64,000 bases of DNA from AV40 sp035568175 (GTDB lineage: Bacteria; Verrucomicrobiota; Verrucomicrobiia; Chthoniobacterales; UBA10450): NCBI GenBank assembly GCA_035568175.1, contig DATMON010000003.1:62001-126000 (forward strand), written 5' to 3'. Position numbers and translations under genes: made by a program. The notes under the pieces were generated by a model. It was not told where the DNA came from. It made no database searches and worked only from the letters and a program-made list of their open reading frames with translations. Below, piece by piece: positions 48,282-58,378 of this stretch (positions are counted from its first letter, which is position 1; each line of letters opens with the position of its first letter).

Positions 48282-50009
48282 ATGAGCGGGGCGGGAAATT
48301 CACAGGGTCGGGCCAAGGGGGCGCTGCACCCTTTCGGGCGACCCAACCTGCGCCTGCGGTGGATTCTAATTGTTGTTGGCTTGCTCTTGCTGGTCGTTGT
48401 CGGAATAACGACCTACCACTGGTTCAAGATTAAGCGGGCCGATCGCTTTGCCGCTGCCGGTGACGGGCTGGTCGCGGCCGGCAAATGGAATGATGCCGCG
48501 GTCCAGTATCGCGTTGCCCTGGAGTTGGATCCTTCGAATTACTATGGATTGAGCGGAGCGGCGCGGCTCGCTTCCAAAGCAGAGCGTCCCGAAGCACTCG
48601 AGCTCTGGCAGAGAGTCATGACGCTTCCGCGATGCACGACCCGCGACCGCGAGGAGTACGCGGACCTGCTCATTACAACGAATCGACTGAATCTTGCCGA
48701 AAAAGTGATCGACCCATTGCTGAAAGGCAATCCGGACACGAAGACGCTGCAGCTGGCCACGCGTTATTCCAGAAAAATCGGCGACGATGTGAAGGCCATT
48801 GAGTATGCGCGCATTGCCAACAAACGCGCTCCCGACGACAACGGTCCGCGTTTTCAGCTGGCCGAGCTTCTCGCCCAGTCGACGGATGCGGCCGAGCAGG
48901 CAGAGGCCCGTAAAATTCTTTGGGAGCTTGCCGCCAAACCAAGCGTCTATAAGAACGCCGCCGTTGAAGCTCTTGCCACGGCACCGCAACTAACGACTGA
49001 TGAGCGAAATCGGCTCTTGGCAGAACTGACTGCCCTAGCCCCAAAAACGATTAAAGACGATTTGCTTGCTGCTGACCTGCGCTTTCAACTCCATCCAGAT
49101 GACGCCGCACGAATTTATCATGAGATTGTTGATCGTTGGCAGAATGGAAAGGCCGAGGAAATTGTCGATCTTGCCCGCTGGTTAAACGCCCATCAGCAAC
49201 CCGAGCTCGTCCTCGCGACCTTCCCACCTGAACGCGCGTCGGAAGACAACCAGCTGTTTCTCGCGCGATTGGATGCGCTGGCTAGTCTGCAACGTTGGAA
49301 CGATATCGACGATGTTCTCAATCGAAGCGACGTCACGTTGGATCCTTCGGTGATTGAAAGTTTCCACGCGCGCACGGCGCAAGAACGCAACGCCGCTTTA
49401 GATGCCGAGGTGCATTGGAACCACGCCATTTCGCTGGCCGGGACCGATCCATACAAATTGCGTTTCGTTGCCAATTTTGCCGAGCAAAGCCAGGCCACTG
49501 CTGCGGCGCTGAAAGCATACGAACAACTCGCCCGTTTCCCCGAACATGCCGACTTCGCCTACCGCGGCTTACAACGTGTCAGTCAAAAGACAGGCGAGAC
49601 CGCCGCGCAACGCACAGCGATGTCGAAAATCTCCGCGCGCGCGCCGGACGATCCGAACGCGACCGATCAACTTGCCTATCTCAATTTGCTCCTCGACGAA
49701 GATGTCGATAAGAATTTCGCAATCGCAAAGAAACTAACTGAGCAATATCCAAACCGACTGTCATATCGTGTCACCACTGCGCTCGGTTATCTTCGCCGGC
49801 ACGATTCGGCATCGGCCCTGGCCCAGTTCAAGGCGCCTGTTCCGATCGATTGGAAACGGACTTTGCCAGCGTGGCGCGCAGTTTACGCTGCTGCGCTTCT
49901 CGCCGGCGATCGCACGGATGAAGCGCGCGACGTCATCGCGACGATTCCGCGGGACCGGCTGAATCCGCAGGAACGTGAACTGATCGAGCCGACCGAAGAA
50001 GCGAAGTAG
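48282..50009 (+). CDS. Membrane-anchored TPR-repeat protein
   Basis: 575-residue protein. ATG at 48282 (preceded by GCAGGG) is preferred to an in-frame TTG three codons earlier. After a basic N-terminus comes one membrane helix about 27-47 (WILIVVGLLLLVVVGITTY). The rest is alpha-helical, with tetratricopeptide-type repeats (AAGKWNDAAVQYRVALELDP near 60; AAALKAYEQLARFPEHADFA near 420; DKNFAIAKKLTEQYPN near 490). It is probably a periplasmic or envelope scaffold. It resembles the TPR proteins coded beside PEP-CTERM genes, and the PEP-CTERM gene here is divergent and 171 bases away; a link is only suggested. Confidence 0.85.
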   Translation: MSGAGNSQGRAKGALHPFGRPNLRLRWILIVVGLLLLVVVGITTYHWFKIKRADRFAAAGDGLVAAGKWNDAAVQYRVALELDPSNYYGLSGAARLASKAERPEALELWQRVMTLPRCTTRDREEYADLLITTNRLNLAEKVIDPLLKGNPDTKTLQLATRYSRKIGDDVKAIEYARIANKRAPDDNGPRFQLAELLAQSTDAAEQAEARKILWELAAKPSVYKNAAVEALATAPQLTTDERNRLLAELTALAPKTIKDDLLAADLRFQLHPDDAARIYHEIVDRWQNGKAEEIVDLARWLNAHQQPELVLATFPPERASEDNQLFLARLDALASLQRWNDIDDVLNRSDVTLDPSVIESFHARTAQERNAALDAEVHWNHAISLAGTDPYKLRFVANFAEQSQATAAALKAYEQLARFPEHADFAYRGLQRVSQKTGETAAQRTAMSKISARAPDDPNATDQLAYLNLLLDEDVDKNFAIAKKLTEQYPNRLSYRVTTALGYLRRHDSASALAQFKAPVPIDWKRTLPAWRAVYAAALLAGDRTDEARDVIATIPRDRLNPQERELIEPTEEAK

Positions 50010-50017
50010 CGCGGCGA

Positions 50018-50410
50018 CTAAAGCAAGCTCACCCCGAAAGGCGCGGGCCCTTTTTTCCAGCGCAGTTCCGGATGCAAATTGATTTCCTCTGCGGGAATAT
50101 CGAACCCGACCGAGCGCAATAAATAGGAAACGCCTTCCCGACTCTCCATTGTTTCTTTCAGACTGCGCGCAAATAGCTCTACGTATTCCTTGTAGGAATC
50201 GAGTGCGAGCTTGCCTTGGGCAAAATGGTCGGCCAGGGCTTCATCGTGGTAATCGATCAAATCAACCAGCGCCCGCCGCAAATCGATCCGCACTTTCGGA
50301 TCGATCACAACCTTGAACGGCGTCGCGGACGGATCCGCTTTCGCCAGACTTCGCGTTTTGGGTCCGCCTGGCTCTGGCCGGACAATCTGAAAATCGTGGC
50401 TCTCGTCCAT
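50018..50410 (-). CDS. Conserved-looking cytoplasmic hypothetical protein
   Basis: 130 residues, no signal peptide or membrane helix. Mostly helical and charged: VRIDLRRALVDLIDYHDEAL, LDSYKEYVELFARSLKETME, then REGVSYLLRSVGFDIPAEEI near the C-terminus. I do not recognise it. It follows hppA on the same strand with a 91-base gap and converges with the TPR gene (8 bases between stops). Real coding is likely from the even, soluble composition. Confidence 0.7.
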   Translation of the reverse strand: MDESHDFQIVRPEPGGPKTRSLAKADPSATPFKVVIDPKVRIDLRRALVDLIDYHDEALADHFAQGKLALDSYKEYVELFARSLKETMESREGVSYLLRSVGFDIPAEEINLHPELRWKKGPAPFGVSLL

Positions 50411-50501
50411 GTCGATCTTTTAATGCCAGTCCGGTTCGGAGATGTCGATCTTGTAATAGATCGGCAAGATTTTACGCGCTAAATTCTTGCGCCAGCCAAA
50501 A

Positions 50502-52577
50502 TTAAAAGAAGATCGGAATGATCAAGATCGCGACGATGTTCACAACCTTGATCATCGGATTGATCGCGGGTCCGGCGGTATCTTTATAAGGATCGCCGAC
50601 GGTATCGCCCGTGACCGACGCCGCGTGGGCAAATGAACCTTTGCCACCGAGATTTCCTTCTTCGATAAATTTCTTCGCGTTGTCCCACGCGCCTCCGCTG
50701 GAAGTCATGGCAATGGCGACGAACAATCCAGTGACAATCGTTCCGACAAGTAAACCGCCCAACACGACCGGCCCAAGCGGTTTGATGACTGCGACCGCAA
50801 CCACAAAGACGAGCGGCAAGAGCGCCGGGACAATCATTTCGCGCAAAGCCGCTTTGGTCACGATGTCGACGCAAGTGCCGTAATCGGGTGTGTCCTGACC
50901 GGTCAGAATTCCCGGCTTGGCTTTCAATTGCCGGCGCACTTCGCGAACGACCGCGCCTGCGGCTTTGCCTACGGCATCCATGCTAAATGCCGTAAAAATG
51001 AATGGCAGTAAACCGCCGAGAAAGAGGCCGATGATTACTTTCGGTTCGGTCAGCGTAAACTGGAAGACAAACGGCTCGCCGTTGCGCGTAACGTGTGCTT
51101 TCAATTCCTCGACGTAGGATCCGAAGAGAACGAGCGCGGCCAGTCCCGCAGACGCGATCGCGTATCCTTTGGTCACGGCCTTCATCGTGTTGCCAACGGC
51201 GTCCAGCTCATCGGTGACTGCGCGCACCTCTTTCGGCAAATTGCTCATTACCGCGATCCCGCCCGCGTTGTCGGTAATCGGGCCAAATGAATCGAGTGAA
51301 ATGATGATTCCAGCCATCGACAACATCGACATCACCGCAATCGCAATTCCGTAGAGGCCTGCGAAATGAAAACTAAGCAGAATGGCGATGCCGATAAATC
51401 CAACCGGCAACGCGGTCGCGTGTTGGCCGACGGCCAATCCAGCGATGATGTTTGTGGCGTGGCCCGTCTCCGACGCGCGCGCGATTTTTTGCACCGGACT
51501 GTAACGCATCGACGTGTAGTAATTTGTGATCGCGACCACGACCGCGGTCATGACCAAGCCGATCACGGACGCTAAATAGAGTTGCGTGGGCGTTCGCGTT
51601 GCGCCGGCGATCGTCAAACCGGTTGGAAAGAGATAATGCGTTGCCGGCCAAAACAGAATCGCTGAGACAATGGCGCTGGCTAAAACGCCGCCCATCAGCA
51701 CAGCCGCAGGTTTGCCGTTGGCAACGTTCACAAATACCACTCCGCAAATCGCGCCGAGCACCGAAATCCCGCCGAGCACGAACGGATACACGATCACTGC
51801 CGGATTTCCAGCAAGCGTAAGCGCGCCCAACAAAATGGCGCCGATCAAACTGACCGCGTAAGTTTCAAAAACGTCCGCAGCCATACCGGCGCAATCGCCG
51901 ACGTTATCGCCGACATTGTCTGCGATCGTTGCCGGGTTGCGCGGATCGTCCTCTTCAAAACCTTGCTCAATTTTGCCGACCAGATCCGCGCCGACGTCCG
52001 CCGCTTTGGTGTAAATGCCGCCGCCCAACCGCGCAAAAACGCTGATCAAACTCGCGCCAAGCGCAAGGCCAACCAGACTGCGGATAGCCATATCATGGCC
52101 AACCATCTTGTCGGCCACGGTATAAAAGATCGACACCGAGAGGAGCGCGAGACCAACCACCAGTAGACCGGTCACTGCGCCGCCGTTGAAGGCCATGCGT
52201 AAAGCACTTGTGGACGAAACGCTGGCCGCCTGGGTAGTGCGCACATTTGCGATGACGGCAATGCGCATGCCGATGAACCCGGCCGAAAGCGAACAAAATG
52301 CGCCGACGACAAATCCGCTCGCGGTCGGATGATCTTTAAAGATGAAGAGCAGAACGAAAATGACGACCGCGATTACGCTGATCGTGACGACCTGCCGATT
52401 CAAATATGCCTTCGCGCCTTCCTGAACTGCTCCGGAGATCTGTCGCATCCGTTCATTACCGGCCGGCGAACGCGCCACGATCGCGATAAGAATGAACGCG
52501 AAAATCAGGCCGATGGCGGCGCACAACATCGACAATTGCACTCCGGAATCGAGCAGGTTAAGAGCAAGAAAGGCCAT
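50502..52577 (-). CDS. hppA: Membrane H+-translocating pyrophosphatase, K+-independent type
   Basis: 691-residue inner-membrane enzyme with about 15-16 helices; it couples hydrolysis of pyrophosphate to ion export. Substrate-binding motifs are present: GGIYTKAADVGADLVGKIEQ, EEDDPRNPATIADNVGDNVG, then DCAGMAADVFETYAVS, and the C-terminal GDTVGDPYKDTAGPAINPMI. The region GNTMKAVTKGYAIASAGLAA has Lys in the position that is Ala in K+-dependent enzymes, which marks a K+-independent proton pump by the established rule for this family. Full length. It probably helps energise the membrane under low energy supply. Confidence 0.96.
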   Translation of the reverse strand: MAFLALNLLDSGVQLSMLCAAIGLIFAFILIAIVARSPAGNERMRQISGAVQEGAKAYLNRQVVTISVIAVVIFVLLFIFKDHPTASGFVVGAFCSLSAGFIGMRIAVIANVRTTQAASVSSTSALRMAFNGGAVTGLLVVGLALLSVSIFYTVADKMVGHDMAIRSLVGLALGASLISVFARLGGGIYTKAADVGADLVGKIEQGFEEDDPRNPATIADNVGDNVGDCAGMAADVFETYAVSLIGAILLGALTLAGNPAVIVYPFVLGGISVLGAICGVVFVNVANGKPAAVLMGGVLASAIVSAILFWPATHYLFPTGLTIAGATRTPTQLYLASVIGLVMTAVVVAITNYYTSMRYSPVQKIARASETGHATNIIAGLAVGQHATALPVGFIGIAILLSFHFAGLYGIAIAVMSMLSMAGIIISLDSFGPITDNAGGIAVMSNLPKEVRAVTDELDAVGNTMKAVTKGYAIASAGLAALVLFGSYVEELKAHVTRNGEPFVFQFTLTEPKVIIGLFLGGLLPFIFTAFSMDAVGKAAGAVVREVRRQLKAKPGILTGQDTPDYGTCVDIVTKAALREMIVPALLPLVFVVAVAVIKPLGPVVLGGLLVGTIVTGLFVAIAMTSSGGAWDNAKKFIEEGNLGGKGSFAHAASVTGDTVGDPYKDTAGPAINPMIKVVNIVAILIIPIFF

Positions 52578-52672
52578 TGCTTTAAGGCGATAAAGCGCAC
52601 GACTCTATAAAGATTTCCGATGCTGGCAAAGGCTATTTGCTGCGCGATCACGCCGGAAAACCAAACTCTAAT

Positions 52673-55111
52673 CTAGTCCGGTGCCAGGGAGTTCACGAGC
52701 TTTTCGAAACGAGAATCGCCTCGAAGCGGATCCCAGTAGGGATGAAGCTTGAGCTGTCCATAATTCACGTCGCCTGGGATCTTGGTAACAATTGCAAGTT
52801 GCTCGAGTGCGCGATCTTTCTCCCCTGTCCAGGCATAGATAACGGCCAAATACTCGATCAGTAGTGCGCCATTGATTGCATCCTTCCCCACCGGTAATAA
52901 TTCAACTGCACGCCGACCCTCGCGAATAGCTTCCTCTTTATGGCCGAGGCCAGCGTCGATCAGGCCTAATACGCAGAGCGCTCCGGCGTAATCGGGCTGA
53001 TCGTGAACAATTTTCTCAATTTCAATTCGCGCCGTCGTGAATGCAGCCCGCGCCCCGGCTTCGTCTTTTCTGGCCCGCGCGGCGACCCCTTCACACCAAC
53101 CTCGCGGGAACGGAATGCCTTCGTTCCGGCAGCCATCACTGGTCATGACTGCGAGCGCATCGGCAGCGGCTTTGTGATCGCGCTCACAAAACGCTAGGAA
53201 AAGCCAGCCCTCAGCAATGCCAGCGGTTGCATCCGGAAATTCGGTGATCACCTCCCGGACGACCGAGTGCAGGGGTTTAGTGTCAGCTCTCCATTCGAGT
53301 TCTGCCGTCCCTCGTTCGACGCGCGTAGCTGCGTCCTTGGGCACCAGTGTTAGCGCTCGATCCAGACTCGCGATCATCTCCGGGAAGCGCCTCATGTCTT
53401 CACAAGCTAAAGAGATTTGTTGGAGGATGAAGAAATTGCGCGGATCCAGTTCCGCTACCCGGTTTAGATTACGAACGGCTTCCTCCCAGCGACCCTGGCG
53501 CCGATCGATGTAACCGGTTAATTCAAACACCAGCGGTTCGTTCGGCAGGGCGCGGGCAGTCAGACCGAGCTCTTCACGAGCTCGAGAATAATCAAGGTAA
53601 CCATTGTAGAGATGAGCAGCCAAGGCGAGGTGCGCTTCACCCGCGTTCGGCCGAAGGCGCAGCGCGGTCTTGACGGCCGCATCCGCCAACTCAAGACGCC
53701 CCGGCGTGTGATCGATGCCAAGAATGTAAAGGCGGTCATGGACCCAAGCGAGCTGACAATAGGCAAGGAGGAATGCCGGATCCCGGTCTACCGCTCTTTT
53801 GAGAAGGTCCGCTGCCTCGTAAAGTTTCTCTTTTTCGTGTTCATTGAATACAGCGGTACTAAGCAACGCCTTCGCGCGCGTATAGTAGTCGTAAGCCGTT
53901 AGATCGGACGTTGGGCGTTGTTCGATCGCCGCCTTTTCTTCAGGCGAGAGCTTGCTTTTAAGCTGAGCGACAATTTTCTCCGAGACCTCACTCTCGACCG
54001 CGAAAACGTCAGCTAAATCGCGCTCGTAGTGCTCAGCCCAAACATGTGTGTCAGTGCGCGCATCCACAAGCTGCGCGTTGATGCGCACACGCCTGCCCAC
54101 TCGCTGGACGCTGCCTTCGATCACGTGGGCGACGCCCAGTTGGTGTCCGATCTCGCGCAAATTACGTCGCGCGCTGCTCTTATACTGCATTACCGAGGTA
54201 CGACTGATGACTTTCAGATCAGCGACCTTGGCCAAGTCCGTCAGAATTTCGTCCTGCACGCCATCGGTGAAATAACTGTTTTGCTGGTCGCCGCTAAGAT
54301 TTTCAAAGGGCAACACCGCAATGCTTTTGGCCGGAATTGAACCGCCGGCGACGGACTCGGTTATCGTTACCGGCGACCCACGTCGCAGAAACATCGACAA
54401 ACTAATCGCGAGCGTTCCCATTGTTAGTACCAGTAAAAGGGCGAGTAGAGAGGTCGGCCAACGCGGAGCACTAACTGGTCGCACGGTAACGCCGGACTTC
54501 TGCTTCCAGCGGTTGCGCCCGCGAAGTTTCGCGGGAACGGCTGGATTACCAAGGCCATTCTTGCAAAGCCTGAAGATACCAAGACGCAAGCCGTGCTTTA
54601 CTTCGCATTCACCGAGGTCCTGCAGGTACGGTCGCCAATGACGGTACTGCGCCAGATCGTCGGCTACATGTTTGGACAGAAGAATGTGCCCAGCGTCGCC
54701 GCAGTCCATTACCCGTTGCGCTACGTTAATTCCCGTACCAGCAACGTTTAGAGTATCATTCACATCTCTGACTTGATTCACCGGGCCACTGTGAATTCCC
54801 ATGCGAACGTGAATGTTGGGATCGGTTCCTAATTTCTGAGTGATTTCCAAAGCGCAACGAACCGGCTCCTCCGGGCTCTGGAAGAAAAGCAACGCCATGC
54901 CATCACCGGTTGGAACGCGAATTAACTTGCCGCTGGCTTCAGCCCTCCGAAAACACTCGGTGCTTCGCACGACGCGACCGAGCTCTTGCACCCACTCGAT
55001 CTGCTCGTTCACCAGCAATCTGGAGTAACCGACTATGTCGATAAGAAGCAGGTGAGCGATCTCGAGCGGGAGATCGCCCTTTGGCTCCGCGGATGTGGGT
55101 GGCGTCTGCAA
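52673..55111 (-). CDS. Class III adenylate cyclase with TolB-like and TPR domains
   Basis: 812 residues. N-terminal cyclase domain (about 15-185) with the two metal aspartates in LLIDIVGYSRLL and VPTGDGMALLF, plus VRMGIHSGPVN. A membrane helix about 225-248 follows (TSLLALLLVLTMGTLAISLS). Next comes a TolB/FlgO-like domain (SIAVLPFENLSGDQQNSYFT, GVQDEILTDLAKV, RVRINAQLVDARTDTHVWAE; about 270-400), and then TPR-like helical repeats to the C-terminus. This architecture is frequent in Verrucomicrobiota and Acidobacteriota. It probably makes cAMP in response to a periplasmic cue. The window's CNB proteins are potential receivers. Confidence 0.93.
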   Translation of the reverse strand: MQTPPTSAEPKGDLPLEIAHLLLIDIVGYSRLLVNEQIEWVQELGRVVRSTECFRRAEASGKLIRVPTGDGMALLFFQSPEEPVRCALEITQKLGTDPNIHVRMGIHSGPVNQVRDVNDTLNVAGTGINVAQRVMDCGDAGHILLSKHVADDLAQYRHWRPYLQDLGECEVKHGLRLGIFRLCKNGLGNPAVPAKLRGRNRWKQKSGVTVRPVSAPRWPTSLLALLLVLTMGTLAISLSMFLRRGSPVTITESVAGGSIPAKSIAVLPFENLSGDQQNSYFTDGVQDEILTDLAKVADLKVISRTSVMQYKSSARRNLREIGHQLGVAHVIEGSVQRVGRRVRINAQLVDARTDTHVWAEHYERDLADVFAVESEVSEKIVAQLKSKLSPEEKAAIEQRPTSDLTAYDYYTRAKALLSTAVFNEHEKEKLYEAADLLKRAVDRDPAFLLAYCQLAWVHDRLYILGIDHTPGRLELADAAVKTALRLRPNAGEAHLALAAHLYNGYLDYSRAREELGLTARALPNEPLVFELTGYIDRRQGRWEEAVRNLNRVAELDPRNFFILQQISLACEDMRRFPEMIASLDRALTLVPKDAATRVERGTAELEWRADTKPLHSVVREVITEFPDATAGIAEGWLFLAFCERDHKAAADALAVMTSDGCRNEGIPFPRGWCEGVAARARKDEAGARAAFTTARIEIEKIVHDQPDYAGALCVLGLIDAGLGHKEEAIREGRRAVELLPVGKDAINGALLIEYLAVIYAWTGEKDRALEQLAIVTKIPGDVNYGQLKLHPYWDPLRGDSRFEKLVNSLAPD

Positions 55112-55173
55112 GCACTCCCCCTGTGGTAGTCGATCTTCGCAATTTTTCGCTCAGCGGTCGAGAGCAAACCACG

Positions 55174-56124
55174 TCAGGCATGGCACGTCGCTCCTGCGGC
55201 CCTGACCTCCGCGACCGGCCACCATCGGAGCGAAGGCCAAAACGCCGCAATATTAAGAGTGATCATCACGAGGGAGAAAAGATACAAGCCCATCGTCAAT
55301 CCAATCGTAAGATGCATTCCAATGATGCACATTAGCCAGGGAAGGCGTGTCCTCCTCGACCAGATAAAGAATGGATATCCGGTCTCAAGTACACAGATAC
55401 AAATTCCCACGACCGGAAGCAGGTGCCGCCACCAAATGAGCACATCGGGAGAGACCAGATTATAAGGCGGCGAGGTCATTACGCGCCAAATGCTTGTTCC
55501 ATCCCACCACTCACTTCCAGTGCATTTCGTAATACCGCCAAAAAAATAGATGAAGCAAACATGGAGCTGCAAGATACGACGGAAAAAACCGAGCATCTGT
55601 GGGTCTCTTGGACAAACTTTCCAAATTCGTGCGTCGAGAGAGAACCGGTCGGGCAAGGGGGATAGCATCAAGTAGAATAGCCCGATGGTCGTAAAATTAT
55701 CCATCCCGTAGCTAAGAAACTCTTCACTCTTAATGGCAGATAGATGAAGAAACCAGGCGACTATGGCCGCTGAGCGGGAAAAGAAACCAACCAGCAAGCC
55801 GCAGCCGGCAACAAACAGGCACCCCCACACCAACCATAGGATCAGAGCTTCATTCACCCCGAGATGGTTTCCGATCCACACGAGCCATCCCAAACGCGGC
55901 ACAAGCGGGCTTTGCATGCTCAGAATTTTCTCCGTTAGAACGCGATTGACGAAACCCTGACCATTTGTGCTGAACAACTCAAGCCAGTCGGTCCGACATG
56001 ACCAGGTATAAATTACGACTTGGAAACCAAGCCCGATCCTAAGAAAAGAGAGCCACTGATTGGATTCGGGCGGAAAAAAGAAAGACGCTACTTTCTTACC
56101 AAGGGATTCTAACTGCGCCTTCAA
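55174..56124 (-). CDS. HTTM-domain membrane protein (vitamin K-dependent carboxylase-like)
   Basis: 316-residue membrane protein with six or more helices. HTTM hallmarks are visible: LSFLRIGLGFQVVIYTWSCR, AAIVAWFLHLSAIKSEEFLS, YGMDNFTTIGLFYLMLSPLP, LQLHVCFIYFFGGITKC, GSEWWDGTSIW, and a late helix pair with ETGYPFFIWSRRTR. The family includes vitamin K-dependent gamma-carboxylase; bacterial members are largely of unknown function. The TTG at 56124 overlaps the upstream stop (TTGA) and gives a sensible N-terminus; a start 50 codons earlier would lie inside the previous gene. Translationally coupled to that gene. Confidence 0.85.
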   Translation of the reverse strand: MKAQLESLGKKVASFFFPPESNQWLSFLRIGLGFQVVIYTWSCRTDWLELFSTNGQGFVNRVLTEKILSMQSPLVPRLGWLVWIGNHLGVNEALILWLVWGCLFVAGCGLLVGFFSRSAAIVAWFLHLSAIKSEEFLSYGMDNFTTIGLFYLMLSPLPDRFSLDARIWKVCPRDPQMLGFFRRILQLHVCFIYFFGGITKCTGSEWWDGTSIWRVMTSPPYNLVSPDVLIWWRHLLPVVGICICVLETGYPFFIWSRRTRLPWLMCIIGMHLTIGLTMGLYLFSLVMITLNIAAFWPSLRWWPVAEVRAAGATCHA

Positions 56125-56702
56125 GGTTTCGGCGGCTCGTCTGGCGGAAAGAAATCGTAAGCGAATAAAACTTCGTAGGATGGCTTTCGGCCAAGCTGAA
56201 ATTCCGTAGCGTTGGGCACATTTACGAATCCAAAGACGGCGCGGATCTGAGTCACGTCCGGATGCTCCCGCCAAATCGAAAATGCCATCATCTTAAACAT
56301 CATCTGTCGTAACGGTTCATATTGAATACGTTCGATGTTTTCGAATAACAGAGTCAACCGCACACCCGTCGCCGCCCCGCCCACGCTCGGGAGCTCGTAC
56401 TCAACCCGCCCGTCAGGATACACCAGTTCGAAGACCAACTTACGAGCAGGAGACACACTCGGAGCGAAAAACCCATAGCCGGTCTCGATACCGGCGCTAT
56501 AAGTATAGCCGGCGATCAGTCGTCGTAGCGGATTTGAAGAATTAAGATCTTCACCTAACGCAGCCGTCGCAATCCTTTCCGCACGAACGAACTGAGAATC
56601 CCATGAGCGCGGTAAGAGTGTGCCGCCTCGCGAAACGACTGATAACGCCTGCCGACTGCTCACCAAGAAGATAAGGAAACAATGTAAACCGAGGCACGCC
56701 AA
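56121..56702 (-). CDS. Hypothetical protein paired with the HTTM protein
   Basis: 193 residues with an N-terminal hydrophobic segment (MACLGLHCFLIFLVSSRQAL), so it is membrane-anchored or exported. The rest is a soluble domain with GYTYSAGIETGYGFFAPSVS, ELVYPDGRVEYELPSVGG, MMAFSIWREHPDVTQIRAVF and a final EVLFAYDFFPPDEPPKP. This layout, a short protein just upstream of and overlapping an HTTM gene, suggests a functional pair. No named family recognised. Confidence 0.75.
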   Translation of the reverse strand: MACLGLHCFLIFLVSSRQALSVVSRGGTLLPRSWDSQFVRAERIATAALGEDLNSSNPLRRLIAGYTYSAGIETGYGFFAPSVSPARKLVFELVYPDGRVEYELPSVGGAATGVRLTLLFENIERIQYEPLRQMMFKMMAFSIWREHPDVTQIRAVFGFVNVPNATEFQLGRKPSYEVLFAYDFFPPDEPPKP

Positions 56703-56751
56703 ATAAACACTCCGTCGAACGAAGGCTGCCCGTTCCGAGCCGTTTAATTCG

Positions 56752-57195
56752 TTAGTGGTTATTTCTTAAAATCTGCTCCAGTTTCGCGATGTCTTGGGCA
56801 GTTCTAATTGGAACCGGATTCGTCGAGCTAGTCCCCTTGGTTGAGCTGGTTCCCTTGTAACGACCAGCTTGGATAGCACACCCAGTGAATTTCATCCCCC
56901 TTGCCTCTCTGGCGACTAGAGCTATACGGCCGGGAGGCATATCAGTCGGACTCAGCGTTCCTTTTTCTTTGACCAGTTTGCCCTTCTTAAACGTCTCAAT
57001 GCGATAAAGCGATTTATCGTACTTAGCTAGAATTTGATCGATCGTGGCGCAGCCGCTCTTGGCAGCCTCCCATCCCGGCATGATTTCCGCGGACGTGTTG
57101 CATTCTCCTCCTCCTTCCAGCCAGCAGCAGCCCGCGATCAAAACAAAGACAGCTGCAATTGTTAGGTGGTTCAGTGTTCTCGAGAGGGTTTTCAT
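56752..57195 (-). CDS. Small lipoprotein
   Basis: 147 residues: signal peptide with lipobox (AAVFVLIAGCC, lipidated Cys about 22). The mature part has ECNTSAEIMPGWEAAKSGCA, TIDQILAKYDKSLYRIETFK, KGKLVKEKGTLSPTDMPPGR and a duplicated KGTSST unit. The mature cysteines could pair. It ends in QDIAKLEQILRNNH. Not recognised. It lies 97 bases from the next lipoprotein gene upstream on the same strand. Confidence 0.75.
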   Translation of the reverse strand: MKTLSRTLNHLTIAAVFVLIAGCCWLEGGGECNTSAEIMPGWEAAKSGCATIDQILAKYDKSLYRIETFKKGKLVKEKGTLSPTDMPPGRIALVAREARGMKFTGCAIQAGRYKGTSSTKGTSSTNPVPIRTAQDIAKLEQILRNNH

Positions 57196-57292
57196 GATTG
57201 AACTCGTTTGGCCCTAACGATTCGCAAATGCAAGCATAAAGTTACGCCCGCCCGCCAGTCACGAGGCGACAAGATTGCAAGCAATTATCGTT

Positions 57293-58117
57293 TTAATGGA
57301 GTTCGGCTGCTTGAACGGCAGCGTTGGCTTGAGACTGAATGGCGCCTTGGACAGACGAAGCCGGGCCCTTCGTGAACAGCTTTTTGCAGAAGTTGTAATA
57401 CTCTATCCTAAATTTATCCTCGTTCTTGATGTAAAAGTATTCATTCCCCCATCTCTTTTTTGTACCCGGCACGTAATCGTCCTTGCCGACATTTTGGGCG
57501 TGACAGAAACCTTTGTCTTTGTCCTTAACAACGTCTTGATCGAACTGCCCAACAAACTGTTCATACAATGCGTAAATTGTATTAGGTTTCGACTTAGAGT
57601 TTTGGATTTCTTCTTCTGTCGTCGTTTTAACTGACTTCGTCGGGTTCTTGGGGTCTGACTCGGTTGTTTCCGTCTTTTTTGTTGTTTTTGATGTTATCCC
57701 GCTGTCACCGGGGAGCGTTCCAAGAGCCGGCGAAGCGAGAATCTGAAGGGACGTGTTTCGAGACGGGGTTACCGAATACGAAAACGGGCGTGTCACGCCC
57801 CGTGTGATCGTGTGCAGTGCAGTCGCCATGGTGGAGCTCGGGCTTGTCCTTGAAAAGCTCGGCGTTTCGCCGCTGCCTATCACCCCAGTCAAACTCGCTG
57901 CATCTGTTGTCGTCAGGCTGGTGACGTCGACATGAACGAACGGTAGATGCACTTTGGCCCGAATTAAGTTCTCCATGATTTGGTCGTTATAATAATCCAT
58001 GACTTGTTGGCGCATCTGGGCCGCCTCCCATCGGTTTTGCGTGGCCATGCAGCCGGCTAGAAAAGTTAATGCACCACCACCGAATGCTATCAGCGACACG
58101 GGGAACAATTTTTTCAT
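57293..58117 (-). CDS. Lipoprotein of unknown function
   Basis: 274 residues: signal peptide with lipobox (GGGALTFLAGC, Cys about 23). A helical region follows (RWEAAQMRQQVMDYYNDQIM, ENLIRAKVHLPFVHVDVTSL), then a Ser/Thr/Lys-rich low-complexity middle (TSKTTKKTETTESDPKNPTK), and a C-terminal part with TIYALYEQFVGQFDQDVVKD and FRIEYYNFCKKLF. The block NLIRAK..LPFVHVDVTSL looks like a conserved structural unit, but I cannot name a family. Confidence 0.75.
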   Translation of the reverse strand: MKKLFPVSLIAFGGGALTFLAGCMATQNRWEAAQMRQQVMDYYNDQIMENLIRAKVHLPFVHVDVTSLTTTDAASLTGVIGSGETPSFSRTSPSSTMATALHTITRGVTRPFSYSVTPSRNTSLQILASPALGTLPGDSGITSKTTKKTETTESDPKNPTKSVKTTTEEEIQNSKSKPNTIYALYEQFVGQFDQDVVKDKDKGFCHAQNVGKDDYVPGTKKRWGNEYFYIKNEDKFRIEYYNFCKKLFTKGPASSVQGAIQSQANAAVQAAELH

Positions 58118-58378
58118 AAGGACCTTCTCAATGGATTTTCGCGATTCCCATCCGTCTGTTCGCGAGGCCCTGTCGATGTGAGCGTTTAACAGACCCTAAC
58201 TACCACCGTAAAGAAAAATAGCGCCGTGAGAGCTGGCCGGTGGAATCTGACAACGGATTCACTCATTAGGTTATCCGGAATCGCCGGAGTCTGGGACTAA
58301 CCACTAATTAACACTAATGGACACGAAAAAGGCGCTCTACTGAACAGACGTCAGAAGTCGGACACCAGAAGTCTGAGT

